Source of the DNA: Closterium sp. NIES-65
Taxonomy: Eukaryota; Streptophyta; Zygnematophyceae; Desmidiales; Closteriaceae
Length of the DNA: 64,000 bases
Assembly: GCA_948144175.1 (NCBI GenBank)
Contig: CANXME010000782.1
Location: forward strand, 5,001 to 69,000
Direction: 5' to 3'
Shown: piece by piece, positions 43,838 through 56,287 of the stretch
How the letters are laid out: every line of letters begins with the position of its first letter
Position numbering within the stretch: position 1 is the stretch's first letter
The notes under the pieces: generated by a model
Told to the model about the DNA's origin: nothing
The model's database searches: none
Seen by the model: the letters and a program-made list of their open reading frames with translations, nothing else
Made by a program: the position numbers and the translations under genes

Positions 43838-46217
43838 TCACTTGATCACCTTGAACGGCCGCATCATGTCGTTATCCTCGTGATCCAGCATGTGGCAATG
43901 GTACACGTAGCCAGGGCCAGCAGACACGTCGAACGGGAAAGCCTTGCCCATACTATCCATCCAGGGGAACAAGAGCGTCAGCACCTGACCGGGGTACGCC
44001 GTGGTGGTGTCCTTCCACCCGTTCTCAGTGGGGTCGATGCGAACCCGCGGGCCCGTCCAGCAGCGCGGGAGCTTGTTGCCACGGAACGCGCACTTGCCGG
44101 ACTGGAACGCGGCGACGTTGAAGGGGCGGCGGGAGATGGGGCGGTGGTCGATGAGGTGGAAGTGCATGGGGTGCGCGTCGGCCGACAGGTTGATGATGTG
44201 CCACAGCTCGTTCGTGCCCTGCCGGGGAAGCGGATGAAAAGGCGACGGAAGGGAATATCAAGCCTCGGAGTGTGCAGCAATCGACTCAGAAATCACAAAC
44301 AGGGGTGCGTGGTTGTGCTGACAGCAGGTGGTAGCGCTGACCTGCTTGGGAAAGTCTCTGGGGGGGTCCATGAAGCCGAGGTTGTCGATGGTGACGCGGA
44401 CGGGCAGGTTCGTCTTGGGGTCCATCTCCTCCACCAGCCGGTGCCAGCGAACCTTGGCGACATTCTTGAAGTCGATCGGCGGCATGCCCTGCCATGCGAG
44501 AACGTGGAGGGGGAAAAGATCACGGTGAAGACCTGTACCGGTGGTTTTCAAATATACGAGAACAGCCACGGTAAGATATGAAAACGTATGGGTTCCGTGT
44601 ATGTACCACGATGGAGCTGGGGACTTTCGCGCCGGGGATGCGCTTTTTGTTAGTGATGACGAAGCGCATGACAAGCCCGGTGTCGCGGTCAGCCGTCACA
44701 CCAGCGGGGAAAGGCGCGGACGCGGTGTTCTGCAGAATCACGTCCTTGCACGTGGCGGGCAGGCTGGAGAAGTCAACCAACACGTCCTGGCGAGCGCCCG
44801 GAATGAGCAGCACCGACTTGGAGGTTACCGGCTTCCCCAAATAGCCTCCGTCGGTGGCAATCTGCGCGTTGGAAGGGAACGTGTTAGCACGTGCTTGCTT
44901 AGGAAATCCGGGTCGCAATGTGACGAGCGTAGTCAGTATTTCTACTTACGCTGACGATGTCGAGAACCTGGCCCTTGAGCGGCGGCACGAAGTTGGGGTA
45001 GTCGCCGCGCTGTGCGCAAACGAACTGCAGATTGTAGAAACGCGCGTTCGCCGCACCCAGCATCTTGAACCGGTACACCGCAGGCCGGACCTTGAGGTAC
45101 GGCCAAACGACGCCGTTGACCATGTTGGTGTCGCCGAGGTACTCGGGAATCCAGTTGGGGTGCACATTCGGCACAATGCCCACGTTCGGGTAGTTCACCG
45201 AGCCGTTGGCGAAGAACAGCCGATCCGCGATGGCGAGCGGGACGGTTCGGGAGGCGGGCGGCAGCCAAGTGAACTTGGACTCGAGCTTGGGGTCCGTGAT
45301 AATGTACAGCCCCGCGAGACCGGCGGCGACGTTGAGGCGCGTCATGCCTACCATGTGGTCGTGGTACCATATGGTCGACGCCTCGTCGTTCACATACTTG
45401 AACGTGCTGTTAAAGAAGGTCGGGCCTTTCTCGCCGTACTGCGTGAACCACGCGAGAGGGTGGCCGTCGTAGTAGCTCTGCTGGGAGCCGCCGTGGCGAT
45501 GCACAACTGCAGGGCCAATAGGGAAGAGAAAGAAGAGTCAGACCGGATGCGCGAACGGAGTACTATTGCGAGCGCGCGACACGAACGCGAAAAGTATATA
45601 CGGAAGGAGAGTTACTTCACCCATTCTGGGTCACGCTCTTACCGATGGGAATGCCCTTCTTGGGGACTTTGACGCCCATCATGATGGTGCGATCGACGGT
45701 GAACATGTGCGTGTTGTCGAGCAGATGGTTCTCCCACGTCACCGTCGTGTCGATGCCCACCTTGGCCACGATGGTGGGGCCGGGGTACGACGCCGTCTTC
45801 TGACTCGTGCCGTACGCGTACTGCTTCGTCGCCGGCAGATCGCGATGGAATTTCTGCCACGTGAACAAGGGAGAACTTAGAGTCAGCCGGCGGGGCGCAT
45901 TCTGCGTTCTCGTCATGAAAAGAGCAGAATCTTGGGAATAACATGCCAGAGGTAGTCGTTTGTTGTAATGGGTGCAGGAGAGAGTTACCTGGTAGATCTG
46001 ATAGGCGCCAATGGTGAGCGGCCTGGTGCCATCGAGGGTGGGGATAACGCGTGTGGTCAAACTGTCAACGAACTTGCACAGCGGTCTCTGAGGGAAACGC
46101 GTTCTTGCACTTGGGGCCTGCTGTGGCCGTGGGAGTAGGAGCAACGGCTGCATTGGCAATGTAGGCTAAAGCAAGGACGGCAAATAGAGCGAGCGTACAG
46201 CGATTAGCGCGACCCAT
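43838..46217 (-). CDS. LPR1: LPR1/CotA-type multicopper oxidase (ferroxidase-like), six exons
   Basis: Exons, 5' to 3': 45989-46217, 45643-45853, 44950-45506, 44607-44861, 44342-44488, 43838-44218, all with GT/AG ends and matching phases. The total of about 592 codons fits LPR1 (about 580). The ATG at 46215-46217 begins a signal peptide (LALFAVLALAYIANA). Copper motifs in order: HRHGG (exon 3), WYHDHMVGMTRLN (exon 3), HPMHFHLI (exon 6) and YHCHMLDHEDNDMM (exon 6). The last two supply type-1 and type-2/3 ligands, including the Cys and axial Met. LPR proteins are secreted ferroxidases of phosphate-iron signalling in plants, related to bacterial CotA. The first motif has Arg where HLHGG is usual. 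Exon 1 has one base too many: the signal peptide and the KFVDSLTTRVIP segment are in different frames. This is a frameshift, a sequencing error, or use of an in-frame ATG near 46159 that would lack this signal peptide. Confidence 0.88.
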
Positions 46218-47162
46218 GGTGTGCCTCGGTGATAGTGGTACTGAGTGAATTGCGTGGACTTTCTCTGGGAAAGCAGCCACAACTAGCTCTTTTATGTTGC
46301 AAGGGTTGTGCTGGTGGTAGTGACGAAGGCAGGTCAGTCCGTGATCGTGCATCCACGCGGGTGCTTGTGTTGGAGCATGCCGAGTCGCGATAATCGAGCC
46401 GCCCCCACAAGCAAGTGCACCCGTGAATATGCGGATTTGAATTTTGCGTGGGCTGAAGGGAGTGACTCGCGAGCCAGGAAGCCCGGCTCGGTTGTGTTCT
46501 TCTATCGGATGCCGTGCGATGAGGCACACGCAGAATTCCATCATGGTTGGATAAGTGCTTGTTGTGACAGATGGTTCGGTAGCTCTGGTTGGAATCGTAC
46601 GGATCAAAGTAGCTGTAGGCCAATCGCTGAAAGGGGTTGTGCTTATGACCGTCAAGCGCACGTAGAGTCCCATTGACTTCGATTGTTCGTTTTACAATAA
46701 CATTCCTAAGTCAAGGAGAGACTCGATACGATCCGCGCTGGACCAGGTCAGCTGTGAAACCCTTGAAATACATTATGATAAGGGCCATAAGTATACTTAG
46801 TGCTTAGCACTAGGGCACGTCCCCTCCTAACGCATCGATCGGTCGCGCACTCAAAGAGGGCCAACAGTAACCTAATTCACATTAAACATATTATAGATTC
46901 ACAGTCGTCCGCACCGCCTCGTTCACCATGCATAGATTAAAAACTATAATCTCGTACAACGGCATCCACATAAATCTGATTCTTGACGTGTTTTATTATC
47001 AGGTGTGCCCGGCGTTGTTGTTTGCTCGATTTACGATAAATATAGTTTGCATTATCATTTGAGGGTGCTCTATACATAGTAAATGCTGTCAGAAATATAC
47101 ATATATTATAAATTATTAGAATTGTCTATATGCAAGCTAGTGTAGTTTGTGTGACGTTCTTG
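46218..47162. promoter_or_regulatory. Upstream region of the multicopper oxidase gene
   Basis: AT-rich from about 46680, with no gene supported. Presumed to hold the promoter from position only. Small open frames here have no recognisable features. Confidence 0.35.
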
Positions 47163-48420
47163 TGTCAAAATATATTTGTATATTCTTAATTGTGCTAGGC
47201 TACATTGAGGTGCTCAGTATATGGTACAACTCCGGTTAGGGTATCATACTTGTGTCTCCCTATTGCTATGCATTCATCAATCATGTCTTCCTACTTTAAC
47301 ATGGTTTCAAAGCATGATCGTTCCTAAGGCCCACCGAACGTTCCGCTCTGCCCTGCCCGTAATTTTTTTCCGCCCTGCCCTTAGGCCCCGCGCGCAGCCC
47401 TGTGCTGCAGCCCGCACGCAGCCTTGCACTGAAGCCAACGAGCTGCGCTGCCCTGCCCTTAGGCCCATGCGCCCCCCTGCCCTACAGCCCGTGCTCGCCT
47501 CTGCAGCCCGCACTCGCCCCTGCAGCTGCGCTCGCCCCCTTGCCCGCGCTTACCACTGCAGCTCGCATTCGCCCCCACAGCCCGCGCTCACCCCTGCAAC
47601 ATGCGCTCGCCCCTGCAGTCGCGCTTGCCCCTGCAGCCCGTGCTCGCCCCTGCAGTCGTGCTCACCCCTGCAGCCTGCGCTCGCCCCTGCAGCTTGCACT
47701 CTCCCCTGCAGCCGCGCTCGCCCCCTGCAGCCGCGCTCGCCCCTGCAGCCCGCGCTCGCCCCTGCAGCCGTGCTCGCCCCTGCAGCCCGCTCTCGCCCCT
47801 GCAGCCGCGCTCGCCTCTGTAGCCCGCGCTCGCCTCTGTAGCCCGCGCTCGCCCCTGCAGCCGCGCTCGCCCCTGCAGCCTGCGCTAACCCCTCCAGCGC
47901 ACGCTCGTCCCTGGAGCCGTGCTCGCCCCTATAGCCCGCGCTCGCCCCTGCAGTTGCGCTCACCCCTGCAGCCCCGCGCTCGCCCCTGCAGTCCGCCCTG
48001 CCCTTAGGCCTGCGCGGTGCCCTCCCATGCAACCCGCCCTGACCTTAGGCCTGCGCGTTGGCCTGCCCTGCGGCCCACGAGCTGTGCTGCCCTGCCCTTA
48101 GGCCCGTGCGTCGCCCTGCCCTGCAGCCCGCGCGTTGCGCTGCTTTGCCCTTAGGCCCGTGCACCGCCGTGCCCTTAGGCTTGCTGCTGTGCTGCTGCTG
48201 CCACCTAAGCTGCAGCTGCTGCCAACTGACTGCCACTGCCTATCATGGCCACTATCACGGTCGTAGCAGCGTCTAGGGGTGGACAGCAGCAGCCACTACC
48301 TCACCTAGACACTCTATCGCCACAGCAGCTTCGTGAGTGGGTTATTCAGCGAGGTCGCTACGGTCCTGGAGCTTGGGATTATTTGCGTGCGGGCGGTGCA
48401 CTTGAGATCCCATATAAATC
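47163..48420 (+). mobile_element. Degenerate copia 5' LTR, GC-rich leader and gag start (+)
   Basis: A 139-bp LTR-like stretch (47163-47301) begins TGTCAAAATA and ends TTTAACA. A degraded primer-binding site TGGTTTCAAAGC follows. A minisatellite (about 47470-48000) of GCTCGCCCCTGCAGCC units matches the position of leader repeats in the other copia copies. A short gag-like start at 48244 reads MATITVVAASRGGQQQ, then LSPQQLREW. The element is cut off by the TRIM relic. Broken and old. Confidence 0.55.
47470..48010. repeat. 16-18-bp minisatellite rich in CTGCAG
   Basis: About 30 degenerate units of CGCTCGCCCCTGCAGCC. Open frames on both strands are shadows. Confidence 0.88.
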
Positions 48421-48565
48421 CTAAGGATGGGTTATAAGCACGTTGTCCTAAGGGGTTATGGGCGCACTCACCCACTACCCTAACAAGCCATTTCATCACA
48501 ATGGTTAGTGGCTCAGATTCTACCATTGTATTATAGCAAAGGAATCGGGTTCGAATCACAGTATG
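48408..48565 (+). mobile_element. Degenerate TRIM relic with tRNA-like B box
   Basis: Matches the TRIM at 14031: GGGTTATGGGCGCACTCACC, then AATGGTTAGTGGCT and, after a degraded primer-binding site, TCGGGTTCGAATCACAGTATG. Only one LTR and the start of the internal part are recognisable. Confidence 0.65.
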
Positions 48566-48587
48566 CAACTCATACATTCTAGCGAGG

Positions 48588-48985
48588 GGTTTTGGAATAA
48601 CCGACAGGTTATTTTAACATTCCATAGGTCCTCCCTTACCGCACCGCGTCATAGCAAAGCAGTGCACCTGTATTACTACCACGCTAGTTCATATGGAGCA
48701 CACAATGGTGAAGAGTCACGCGAAGGTCAACCGTCTCATAAATTCAACAGTTGCGACTGTTGTCCAACCCGCAACTGTAATCGCAGGTTACACGCTACAA
48801 CGTGGTAACTGTCGAATATAGCAAAAGACACAATTACTGTAGCAATGCTATACAGGGAATGTACCCCTAGGAGTACGTGGCTAGATAGGATTACTATTTA
48901 AACCCTTTGTATCTCTATCTTAATCATCTTGCTCTCTCTCAATTATTATTAACAATTTCGTTCCAAGATTTCGTTGCTTTATCTA
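48588..48985 (+). repeat. Possible degenerate LTR
   Basis: Preceded by GAGGGGT and beginning TTTGGAATAACCGACAGG, it weakly resembles the LTR at 19891-20334. It ends at the TSD of the 48986-56412 copia. Weak support. Confidence 0.3.
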
Positions 48986-49239
48986 TGTAAAGAATGAGGA
49001 ATGAATCAACTAGGAAAGGGGTGGGTACTGTCTGAATATTATGCTATAGCCTGTAGTGGGGTGCTCTATAGCGAGTACAACACTTATAGGGTTTGCTATT
49101 TGTATCCTCATTCTTGCTAGTGCAACCCTCTTCTTTCTTCTAAACTTTCACAGGTACAGGTAGAAAAACCAAGAAATGTTGTACCCCATATAGTCTACCC
49201 CACTACAGCCTACACACACTATAGCATATGAGTTTGACA
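48986..49239 (-). repeat. 3' LTR of the 48986-56412 copia (interrupted)
   Basis: The two halves flank the solo LTR at 49029-49152. Together they equal the 5' LTR in length. Confidence 0.9.
49029..49152 (+). mobile_element. Solo LTR of a second copia family
   Basis: 124 bp, TGTCTGAATATT to CTTTCACA, flanked by a perfect 5-bp TSD GGTAC (49024-49028 and 49153-49157). Related to the LTR at 62111-62252. Confidence 0.9.
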
Positions 49240-52200
49240 CACCCCCATAGGCAAAGTGGGGGAGAACAAGAGGTCACAACACCAGTCAAGCAAAGCAAAG
49301 CAAAGCTCAGGGTGGATCACAACGTCACCACACGTTCCGAGCACAAGAGCAAGGCCACAAAGCCAGTTCACATGCAAGATCATATATAAAGGTAATCAAG
49401 CAAGTGTAGGTAAAGAAAGATCAGAGTACAAGCAAGGTAAAGAAGTGAGCAAGTGAGGCCAAGTAGGCACAAGACCTAGCATCGTACAGAAGCGCTGATG
49501 ATCACCAGGCGGAAGTGCCTTGCTTAAGATATCAACAGTGTTGCCCTCAGAGGCCACGTAAGCAAGGCGCAGCTAACCATGCGGCTGCAGCTCACGAGCA
49601 AGGAAGTAGCGAAGAGCAATGTGCTTCGTTCTGTGCTCTAGTCTGTGCTCCCGACACAAGGCCAGCATGGCCTTGTTGAGCATGTACAGAACTGGAGGAG
49701 AACAAAGCGGCTCTCTTAGGTCAGTCAGCAGGTAGGTGAGCCAGCGTAGCTTCTGTGCAGCCATGGCCCCCTGCGTAGATCTCAGCCTCACAGCTGGAGT
49801 TGAGAACAGAAGACGAGCGGGTAGACCGCCACGAAAAAGAGCCGGAGCCAAGGCTGAAGGTGTAACCCTATGACGATCGCTGCGTAGCCTGGTCGTCAGC
49901 CCAAGAAGCATCTGCGTGACCCGTGAGGACCACTTGACTTCGCCCTCCAAGCACTAGCCCCATGCCCGACGTACTGCACAAGTAGCGCAACACCCTCTTC
50001 GCTACAGCCATGTGCACAGGTCGGTGTCTCCCAGGAGCAACATAGCGTGCCAAGATGCTAAGAGGGTATGCAAGGTCAGGTCGTGTGCAGGTCATCAAGT
50101 ACATGAGGTAGCCAACAAGCTGGGTACGGGCCACTCGGTTCTACGGGCCACTCATTTCTACGGCAGAGCTGAGAGCAAGAGACGAGTAGATAGAGGAGTG
50201 GCGTGAGGCGAGGAGTACGTGAAGTCGAAGCGCTGAAGGACCTACTGCACCATGTGTGACTGAGTTAGGGTAATGGTGCACTGTGCTCTGTCCTCGGTGA
50301 TCTGCAAGCCAAGGTAACTTCGCAGTTCACCCAGGTCTGTGCACTTGTGTCTCTTCTACAGCTCGGACTTCACGTGGGCTAGTCCAGCAGTGTCAACAGT
50401 GGCGAAGACCAAGTCGTCGACGTACATGAGGACGTAGAACGGCGGCAAAGAGGTGTCGGTGCGCAGCAACAGCGACGGGTCGGCAGTAGAAGGAGCAAAC
50501 CCAAGAGCCGCAAGTGTAGTCTTTAGTGTGTCGCGCCACTCACGGGGCGCCTGGCGGAGACCATAGACCAACCGCCGGAGGCACCACTGGGTACCAGGAG
50601 GAAACGACCCAGTGAAGCCAGGTGGGCGGCGTAGCCAGATCTCCTCGTGAAGGCTGCCCTCTAGGAAAGCAGTGTTGAAGTCAAGAGAGTGAAGCTCGTA
50701 GTCGCGCTGAGCGGCTATGTGCAGTAGCACCCGAAGAGTGGTCATCTTCAGGGTGGGAGGGAAGGTATGAAAGTAGTCAACTCCCTGCCGCTGACTGAAG
50801 CCTCGAGCCACGTAACGCGCCTTGAAGATAGGCAGAGAACCTGGCGGCTGTTTCACCCTAAAAATCCACATGCCACTGATGATGTTCGCCCCAGGTGGGG
50901 GAACCTCGTCGACGTAGGTGCCTGTGGACTTCCACGAAGCCATCTCTGCGTCCATGGCTGCCTGCCATTGAGAGGAGTAGGGACCCTCGATCGCCTCAGC
51001 GTACGATCGAGGAGTCGGGATGTCTAGTGCATCCAGGTCTCCCTCAGGGGCAATCAGCGAGGACACGAGATGAGGCAAAGCAGTAGTAAAACACTTGAAC
51101 TCCTCTTGCCTGTCCTCAAGGATGTCCGTGCTAAGAGCACACTCACCCTCGACGGACGGAGGATAGACAAACTCAGACTCAGCAACGAGACTAGTTGCAT
51201 AGTCTAGACGATCGCGAGTAGCAAAGTCGACAAGTTTAGCAACTAAGGCAGACGCAGAAGTGGACTCAAAGGAAGGGTCAGTGACAACAGTGGCCAAGAG
51301 ATGCGTGACAGTAGGAATGGCAGCACGAAGAGAGTCAGACTCCGGGATCAGCAAGAACACAAAGAGAGGACTCTGGAGGAGATGGCAACGGGACACGCAG
51401 AGGAGCAGTAGAAGAACGCAGTGCCATCTGGTGTGTGCCTGGGACCGCAGGAGGACGCGGACGCGGAGCACGACCACTAGTGCAAGTAGCACGAACAAGC
51501 GAGGGAGGACGAGACGCAGGCTCACGATGCTCAGCAAGACCTCCAGTAAGACCAGTGTAGGGAGGAGCAGGTAGGGGGGAGGCGGGTTGCAACAGTGACT
51601 TAGACTGGACACGCGGTGGACACGCTAAGGAAGGAGCAGGACTAGTAGAGGGCGGGAGACAAAGAACATGCTCAAGGAGCGGAACGAAGTACGGCCGCGG
51701 CCGAGCAGCGCCTCCAGAACCAGCAAGAACAGTGCCAGTAACCCAAGTGGCAGTACCGGCGCCAGTAGCACCTCCACCTCCAACAGCGCCAACTCGAGCA
51801 CCCTCAGAAGCATCAGCGCCAGCAGCACCTCCAGCTCCAATAGCGCCAGCTCCAGCACCCTCAGAAGCACGAGCGCCAGTAGTACCTCTAGTGCCAACAC
51901 CCCCAGCAGCTCCAGCTCTAGCAGCTCCAGCAGCACCTACTCCAGCAGGACCGGCAGCTCCAGTAACGCCAGCAGCTATAGTAGTACGCCCAGCAGAAGC
52001 AATTCCAGCAGCACCCCAAGTCCGAGCAGCTCCAGTACCGTTAGGACGAGCACCTCCAGGACCAGCAGCAACAGTAGCACCTCCAGCTCTAGTAGCACGG
52101 CTCCAGCGCTGGGCAAACCACTTGCGCAGCTCCTACGGAGAGAGTAGCTCCCGCCTCGACGAAGCACTGCGAGAAGCCACACGAGCAGACCCAACACCCC

Positions 52201-55200
52201 CAGGCTCCGCACCCCCAGGCTCAGTACCCCCAGGCTCAGCACCCCCAGACTCAGCACACCCAGACTCAACACCCCTAGGCTCAGCATCCCTAGACTCAGC
52301 ACCCCCAGGTTCCGCACCCCCAGGCTCAACACCCCCAGACCCGGCACCCGCAGGCTCAGCACCTCCAGCAGCACCAGAGTCAACAGCTACCTCGACAAGC
52401 TCGACTGCGTCTACCTGGGACACACCCGACGGGGCAGGACCCTGAGGGGGGAGGGGGTCTACCGAGGGAGGACCTGGTGCAAGGAAGAGCGGCGGCGGGG
52501 GGAGGGGCGCAGTGCGGTAGGGGAAGAGACGGTAGTAAGGCACCGACTCGTCAAAGGTGACGTCCTGGGAGGATAGAACACGGCGCGAGGTGGGGTGGTA
52601 AAACTGCCACCCAGGCACGTCAGGGGGGAATCCAACGAAGATGCAGGGAACAGCACGGGGGGGACAGCTTGTCCGCGGACAAGTCGCGGACAAACGCCCG
52701 AGATCCCCAGACACGAAACGCAGACGCATCGCCAACCTTCTCCGTCCACCGCAAGGTGGGGGAGGTCTCTAGCAAGGAGACTTGGGGCTGAAGGCTGAGC
52801 TGGTGCGCTACCTACTGAACTGCAAACGGCCACATAAAATGGGGGGCGGTCGCATGGATCATGGACGTACGAGCGACGTCCATGACCATGCCAATGCGGC
52901 GCTCAGCAATCCCATTTTGCTGTGGAGAGGCCGGAAGCGTGAAGGTCTGGCGGATGCCCTGTGCATGACAGAAGGCTCCCAGACGGGCAGAGGAAAAATC
53001 CCCGCCTCTATCAGAGTGCGGACGCGGGACAGGAAAGTCCGAGCCGGAACTCTCTCGGAGCTAGAGACGAGCTGCGCGGATCTAGTCGACCAACACCTCA
53101 GTGACGTCACCCTTGCTGCGCAAGGGGAACACCATGGTGTAACGAGAGTAGTCGTCAACCACCAACAGGAAGTAACGCTCGTGACCCTAGCCACGGACGC
53201 GTGCGGGGCCCCACAGGTCCATGTGAAGAGTCTGCAGCGGAGCCTCTGTCGGAGGAAACTCGGAGGAGTGAGGGGCGGCGCGCTTCCGCCCCTCGACGCA
53301 GGGAACGCAGGTAGGGGCAGGCCCCAGATGGAGGGGAGGGAGGGACCGGGGCAGACCAGAGACAAGGACACGGGAGGCCATGCCTCGGAGACGAGGCAGG
53401 GAGGGGTGACCAAGGCGGTGGTGCCAAAGGAGAGTCTGGTGGGATAGGAGACGACATGAGCAGGGAGCAGACTCAGGACCAGACCTGGACGCTGCAGCAA
53501 ACACCTGACTCAACGCAGCTACCTGACCAGACTCAGCAACCGGAGGAGACTCAGTAGTCAGTGTGTACAGGCTCGACTCCGGCCGACGGGTAAAAGTGGC
53601 CATGTGTCAGCCCGTCCGAGCACACGTACAGTGGCTCACCCGCTGTCTCGCAGAAGTGAACTGGTCAACCCCCCCATCCTGTATATCAGCTCCACTCACC
53701 AAGTTCGTAGAGAACGAGGGGAGGTAGAGACCTGACAGGGTGCCAGAGGGGGCTGCCGGACATGGTAAGACAGTGGAGAAGCTAGCAAGGATAGGACCCC
53801 AAGAGGGGTCCACCAGGGAGACCGCAACCGGCTAGCTAAGCGGCGTAAGCGTGGTGCGGTCTCAAAAGAAGGAGCGGGAAGCACGTGAGTCAAGGGTGAA
53901 GGTGTGTAAGGCCTGAGCCGACGTGGTACCTGAGAGGGCAGACTCACCAGCACCTGGGGCAGCAGACGCACTAGCAACTAGAGCAGCAGCCTCACCAGCA
54001 CCTAGCACAGTAGCTTCAATGCCCGGGTTTGGCGGAACACACAGGTAACAGTCACCCTCATCACCATTAGACATAGCATACATGGCAACAAGAATAGCAT
54101 CATAATCAAGATCAAAGATAGCGACCCCCGCCCTAGTCAGCTCTCCCCAGCGAGGGATCTTTGTGGCGTCAGGGAACTGGTGATGCCACGCGTCCGTCAG
54201 GTGGCCGAAGCAGGGCTGAGTGGAGTGCGGGCCCCTGCACTGCTCACCAGCGCGGTCGCTGGTACGGAGGACGTAGGTGCAGGGACCAATTCCCCACCTC
54301 GCTGACGCCCAGCGTACCACTCACAAAGCTGTTGAGGGGACAGGGTCTCACGACTGCGCTGCTGCTACTGGCGCGGACCACCACCGGAACCACTCCTTTG
54401 CGTAGAGCCGCGACCAACGCCACCGCTGCCGCCGCCGCCTCCGCCACCTCCGCCGCCTCCGCCACCACCGCCTCCTCCGCTCCCTCCGCCTCCGCCGCCG
54501 CCTCCTCCGCCTCCACTGCTGCCACCGACACCTCCACCCCCGCCACCACTCCCTCCACCACCCCCACCCCCTCCACTGCCTCCACCACCACCTCCACCGC
54601 CCCCGCCAGCCCCTCCAGCGCCCTTGCCCCCCTTGCCCTTGTCGGTGCGGCGTCTCCCGCTAGGGGCAGACGCAGCGCCGACCGACTCGAAATTAACGAG
54701 GTCGGCCGCAGCAGCAGAAGCAACAAAGGGTAAGAGGGGGGAGGGGGAACACCCCTCAAAGACGGGGGTGGGAGGGTCACCACGAGAGGCTCCTACAGCG
54801 ACTATACTCTTCTCTATCGCTAGGAGGCGCTCCTCTAGGAGGTCAACGGTGAGTGTGGTGGGGCAAACTGAGAGGAAGTGGTCCCTGACTAAGCGAAGGG
54901 AGTCAGGGAGCCGAGTGACTATGTAGTAGAGGGTGATGTACATGGGGGGGGTTTTCTTGGCATAGAACTCAGCAGGAAGCGCAGCGCGGTAGCGAGTCTC
55001 ACTAGTGCAAAGGTGCGTAATGAGGTCAGCGATTGTGGGAAAGGCAGCAAGGTCAGGGAACAGGTACGGTAGCATGAGGCAGGTAAGAGCAGCAGTGGCA
55101 GGGGAAGAGTAGCGTGCAACTACAGCGTCCTACAAGGTCTTAGCACTCTTGTACTGACTAAAGTGCACACGCTCAGCGGTCGGTAAGTGGCGACGCATAG

Positions 55201-55479
55201 CAAGACGGGCAGCAGCATCGCGTGTGGCCCACTGTGAGCGAGCAGTGCTGTCACTAGTAGCAGGCAGGGTAGGAGAAGCACCAGAGGTGAGATCAAACAG
55301 GGAGAGTTCGTCTGCCCTATCGCACTAGAGGAAGAGCTGGAGGTCATCGGCCCAGACCTCAAAGTCAACAGCACGACCCTCAGCATCAAAGTTAAGGATA
55401 CTGGGGGTAGCCATGACTGCACTGGTGTAGTAGGGAGTGCTCTCACCAAGTCGGGCGGGTAGGGACGGTGCTCGTCGGT

Positions 55480-56180
55480 AGGAACAGTAGCGGCTCGACG
55501 GCGGCTCGGTGGCTGGGCGGCTTGGCTGCTGGGCGACTCGGCTGCTGTGCGGCTCGGCGGCTCGGTGGCTCTGCGGCTTGGCTGCTGGGCGGCTTGGTTG
55601 GGCGGCTCGGCGGCTCGGTGGCTCTGCTGCTGGGCGGCTCGGCAGCTTGGCGGCTCGGTGGCTCGGCGGCTCGGCTGCTGGGCGGCTTGGCTGCTTGGCG
55701 GCTTGGCGGCTTGGTGGCTCAGCTGATGGGCGGCTCGGCTGCTGGGCGGCTCAGCTACTGGGCGGCTGAAGGGGCCGAGAAGGGCAGCGACAGGGCCGCT
55801 AGAGGGCAGCAACGGGGCCGCGAAGGGCAGCGACGGGGCCGCTAGGGGCGGCGTCAGGGCCGATAGGGGCGGCGACGAGGCCTCAGAGGGGTCGCGAGGG
55901 GCCTAGAGGGGCGGTGACGGGGCCGAGAGGGGCGGCGACGGGGCTGCGAAGGGGTTGTGAGGGGAATAGAGGGGTGGCAACAGGGCCGCTAGGGGCGGCG
56001 ACGGGGCCGCTAGGGGCGGCGACGGGGCCGCGAAGGAGCCGCGAGGGGCCTAGAAGGGCGGCGACGGGGCCGCGAAGGGGCCGTGAGGGACCTAGAGGAG
56101 CGGCGACGGGGCCGCAAAGGGCGGCGACGGGGCCGCTAAGGGGTGGGGCACAAGGGGCCGTGAGAGGGGCCGCTAAGGGA
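55480..56180. repeat. GC-rich tandem-repeat leader of the 48986-56412 copia
   Basis: GCGGCTCGGCTGCTGG-like units (55490-55765) then GGGGCCGCGAAGGGCAGCGA-like units (55770-56170). Same two-part structure as in the other minus-strand copia copies. Confidence 0.8.
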
Positions 56181-56287
56181 GCGTGACGTGAGGGCAGCCG
56201 ACAGGGCACGCCTCGGGCAGGAAAAAAAACCGAGTGCAGTGGTGGGCCCTGAGAAGCGTTCCCACGAGGGAACCTGCTCTGATACCA

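Noticed and set aside
43880-45672. Plus-strand frames of 230-270 codons opposite the oxidase gene
   Set aside because: Antisense shadows of high-GC coding exons; the minus strand has matching splice sites and copper motifs.
46308-46676. 122-codon plus-strand frame upstream of the oxidase gene
   Set aside because: No domain, no splice context and no Kozak-like support.
47221-48032. Pro/Ala-rich and Gly/Arg-rich frames of about 200 codons
   Set aside because: Products of the CTGCAG minisatellite in a copia leader.
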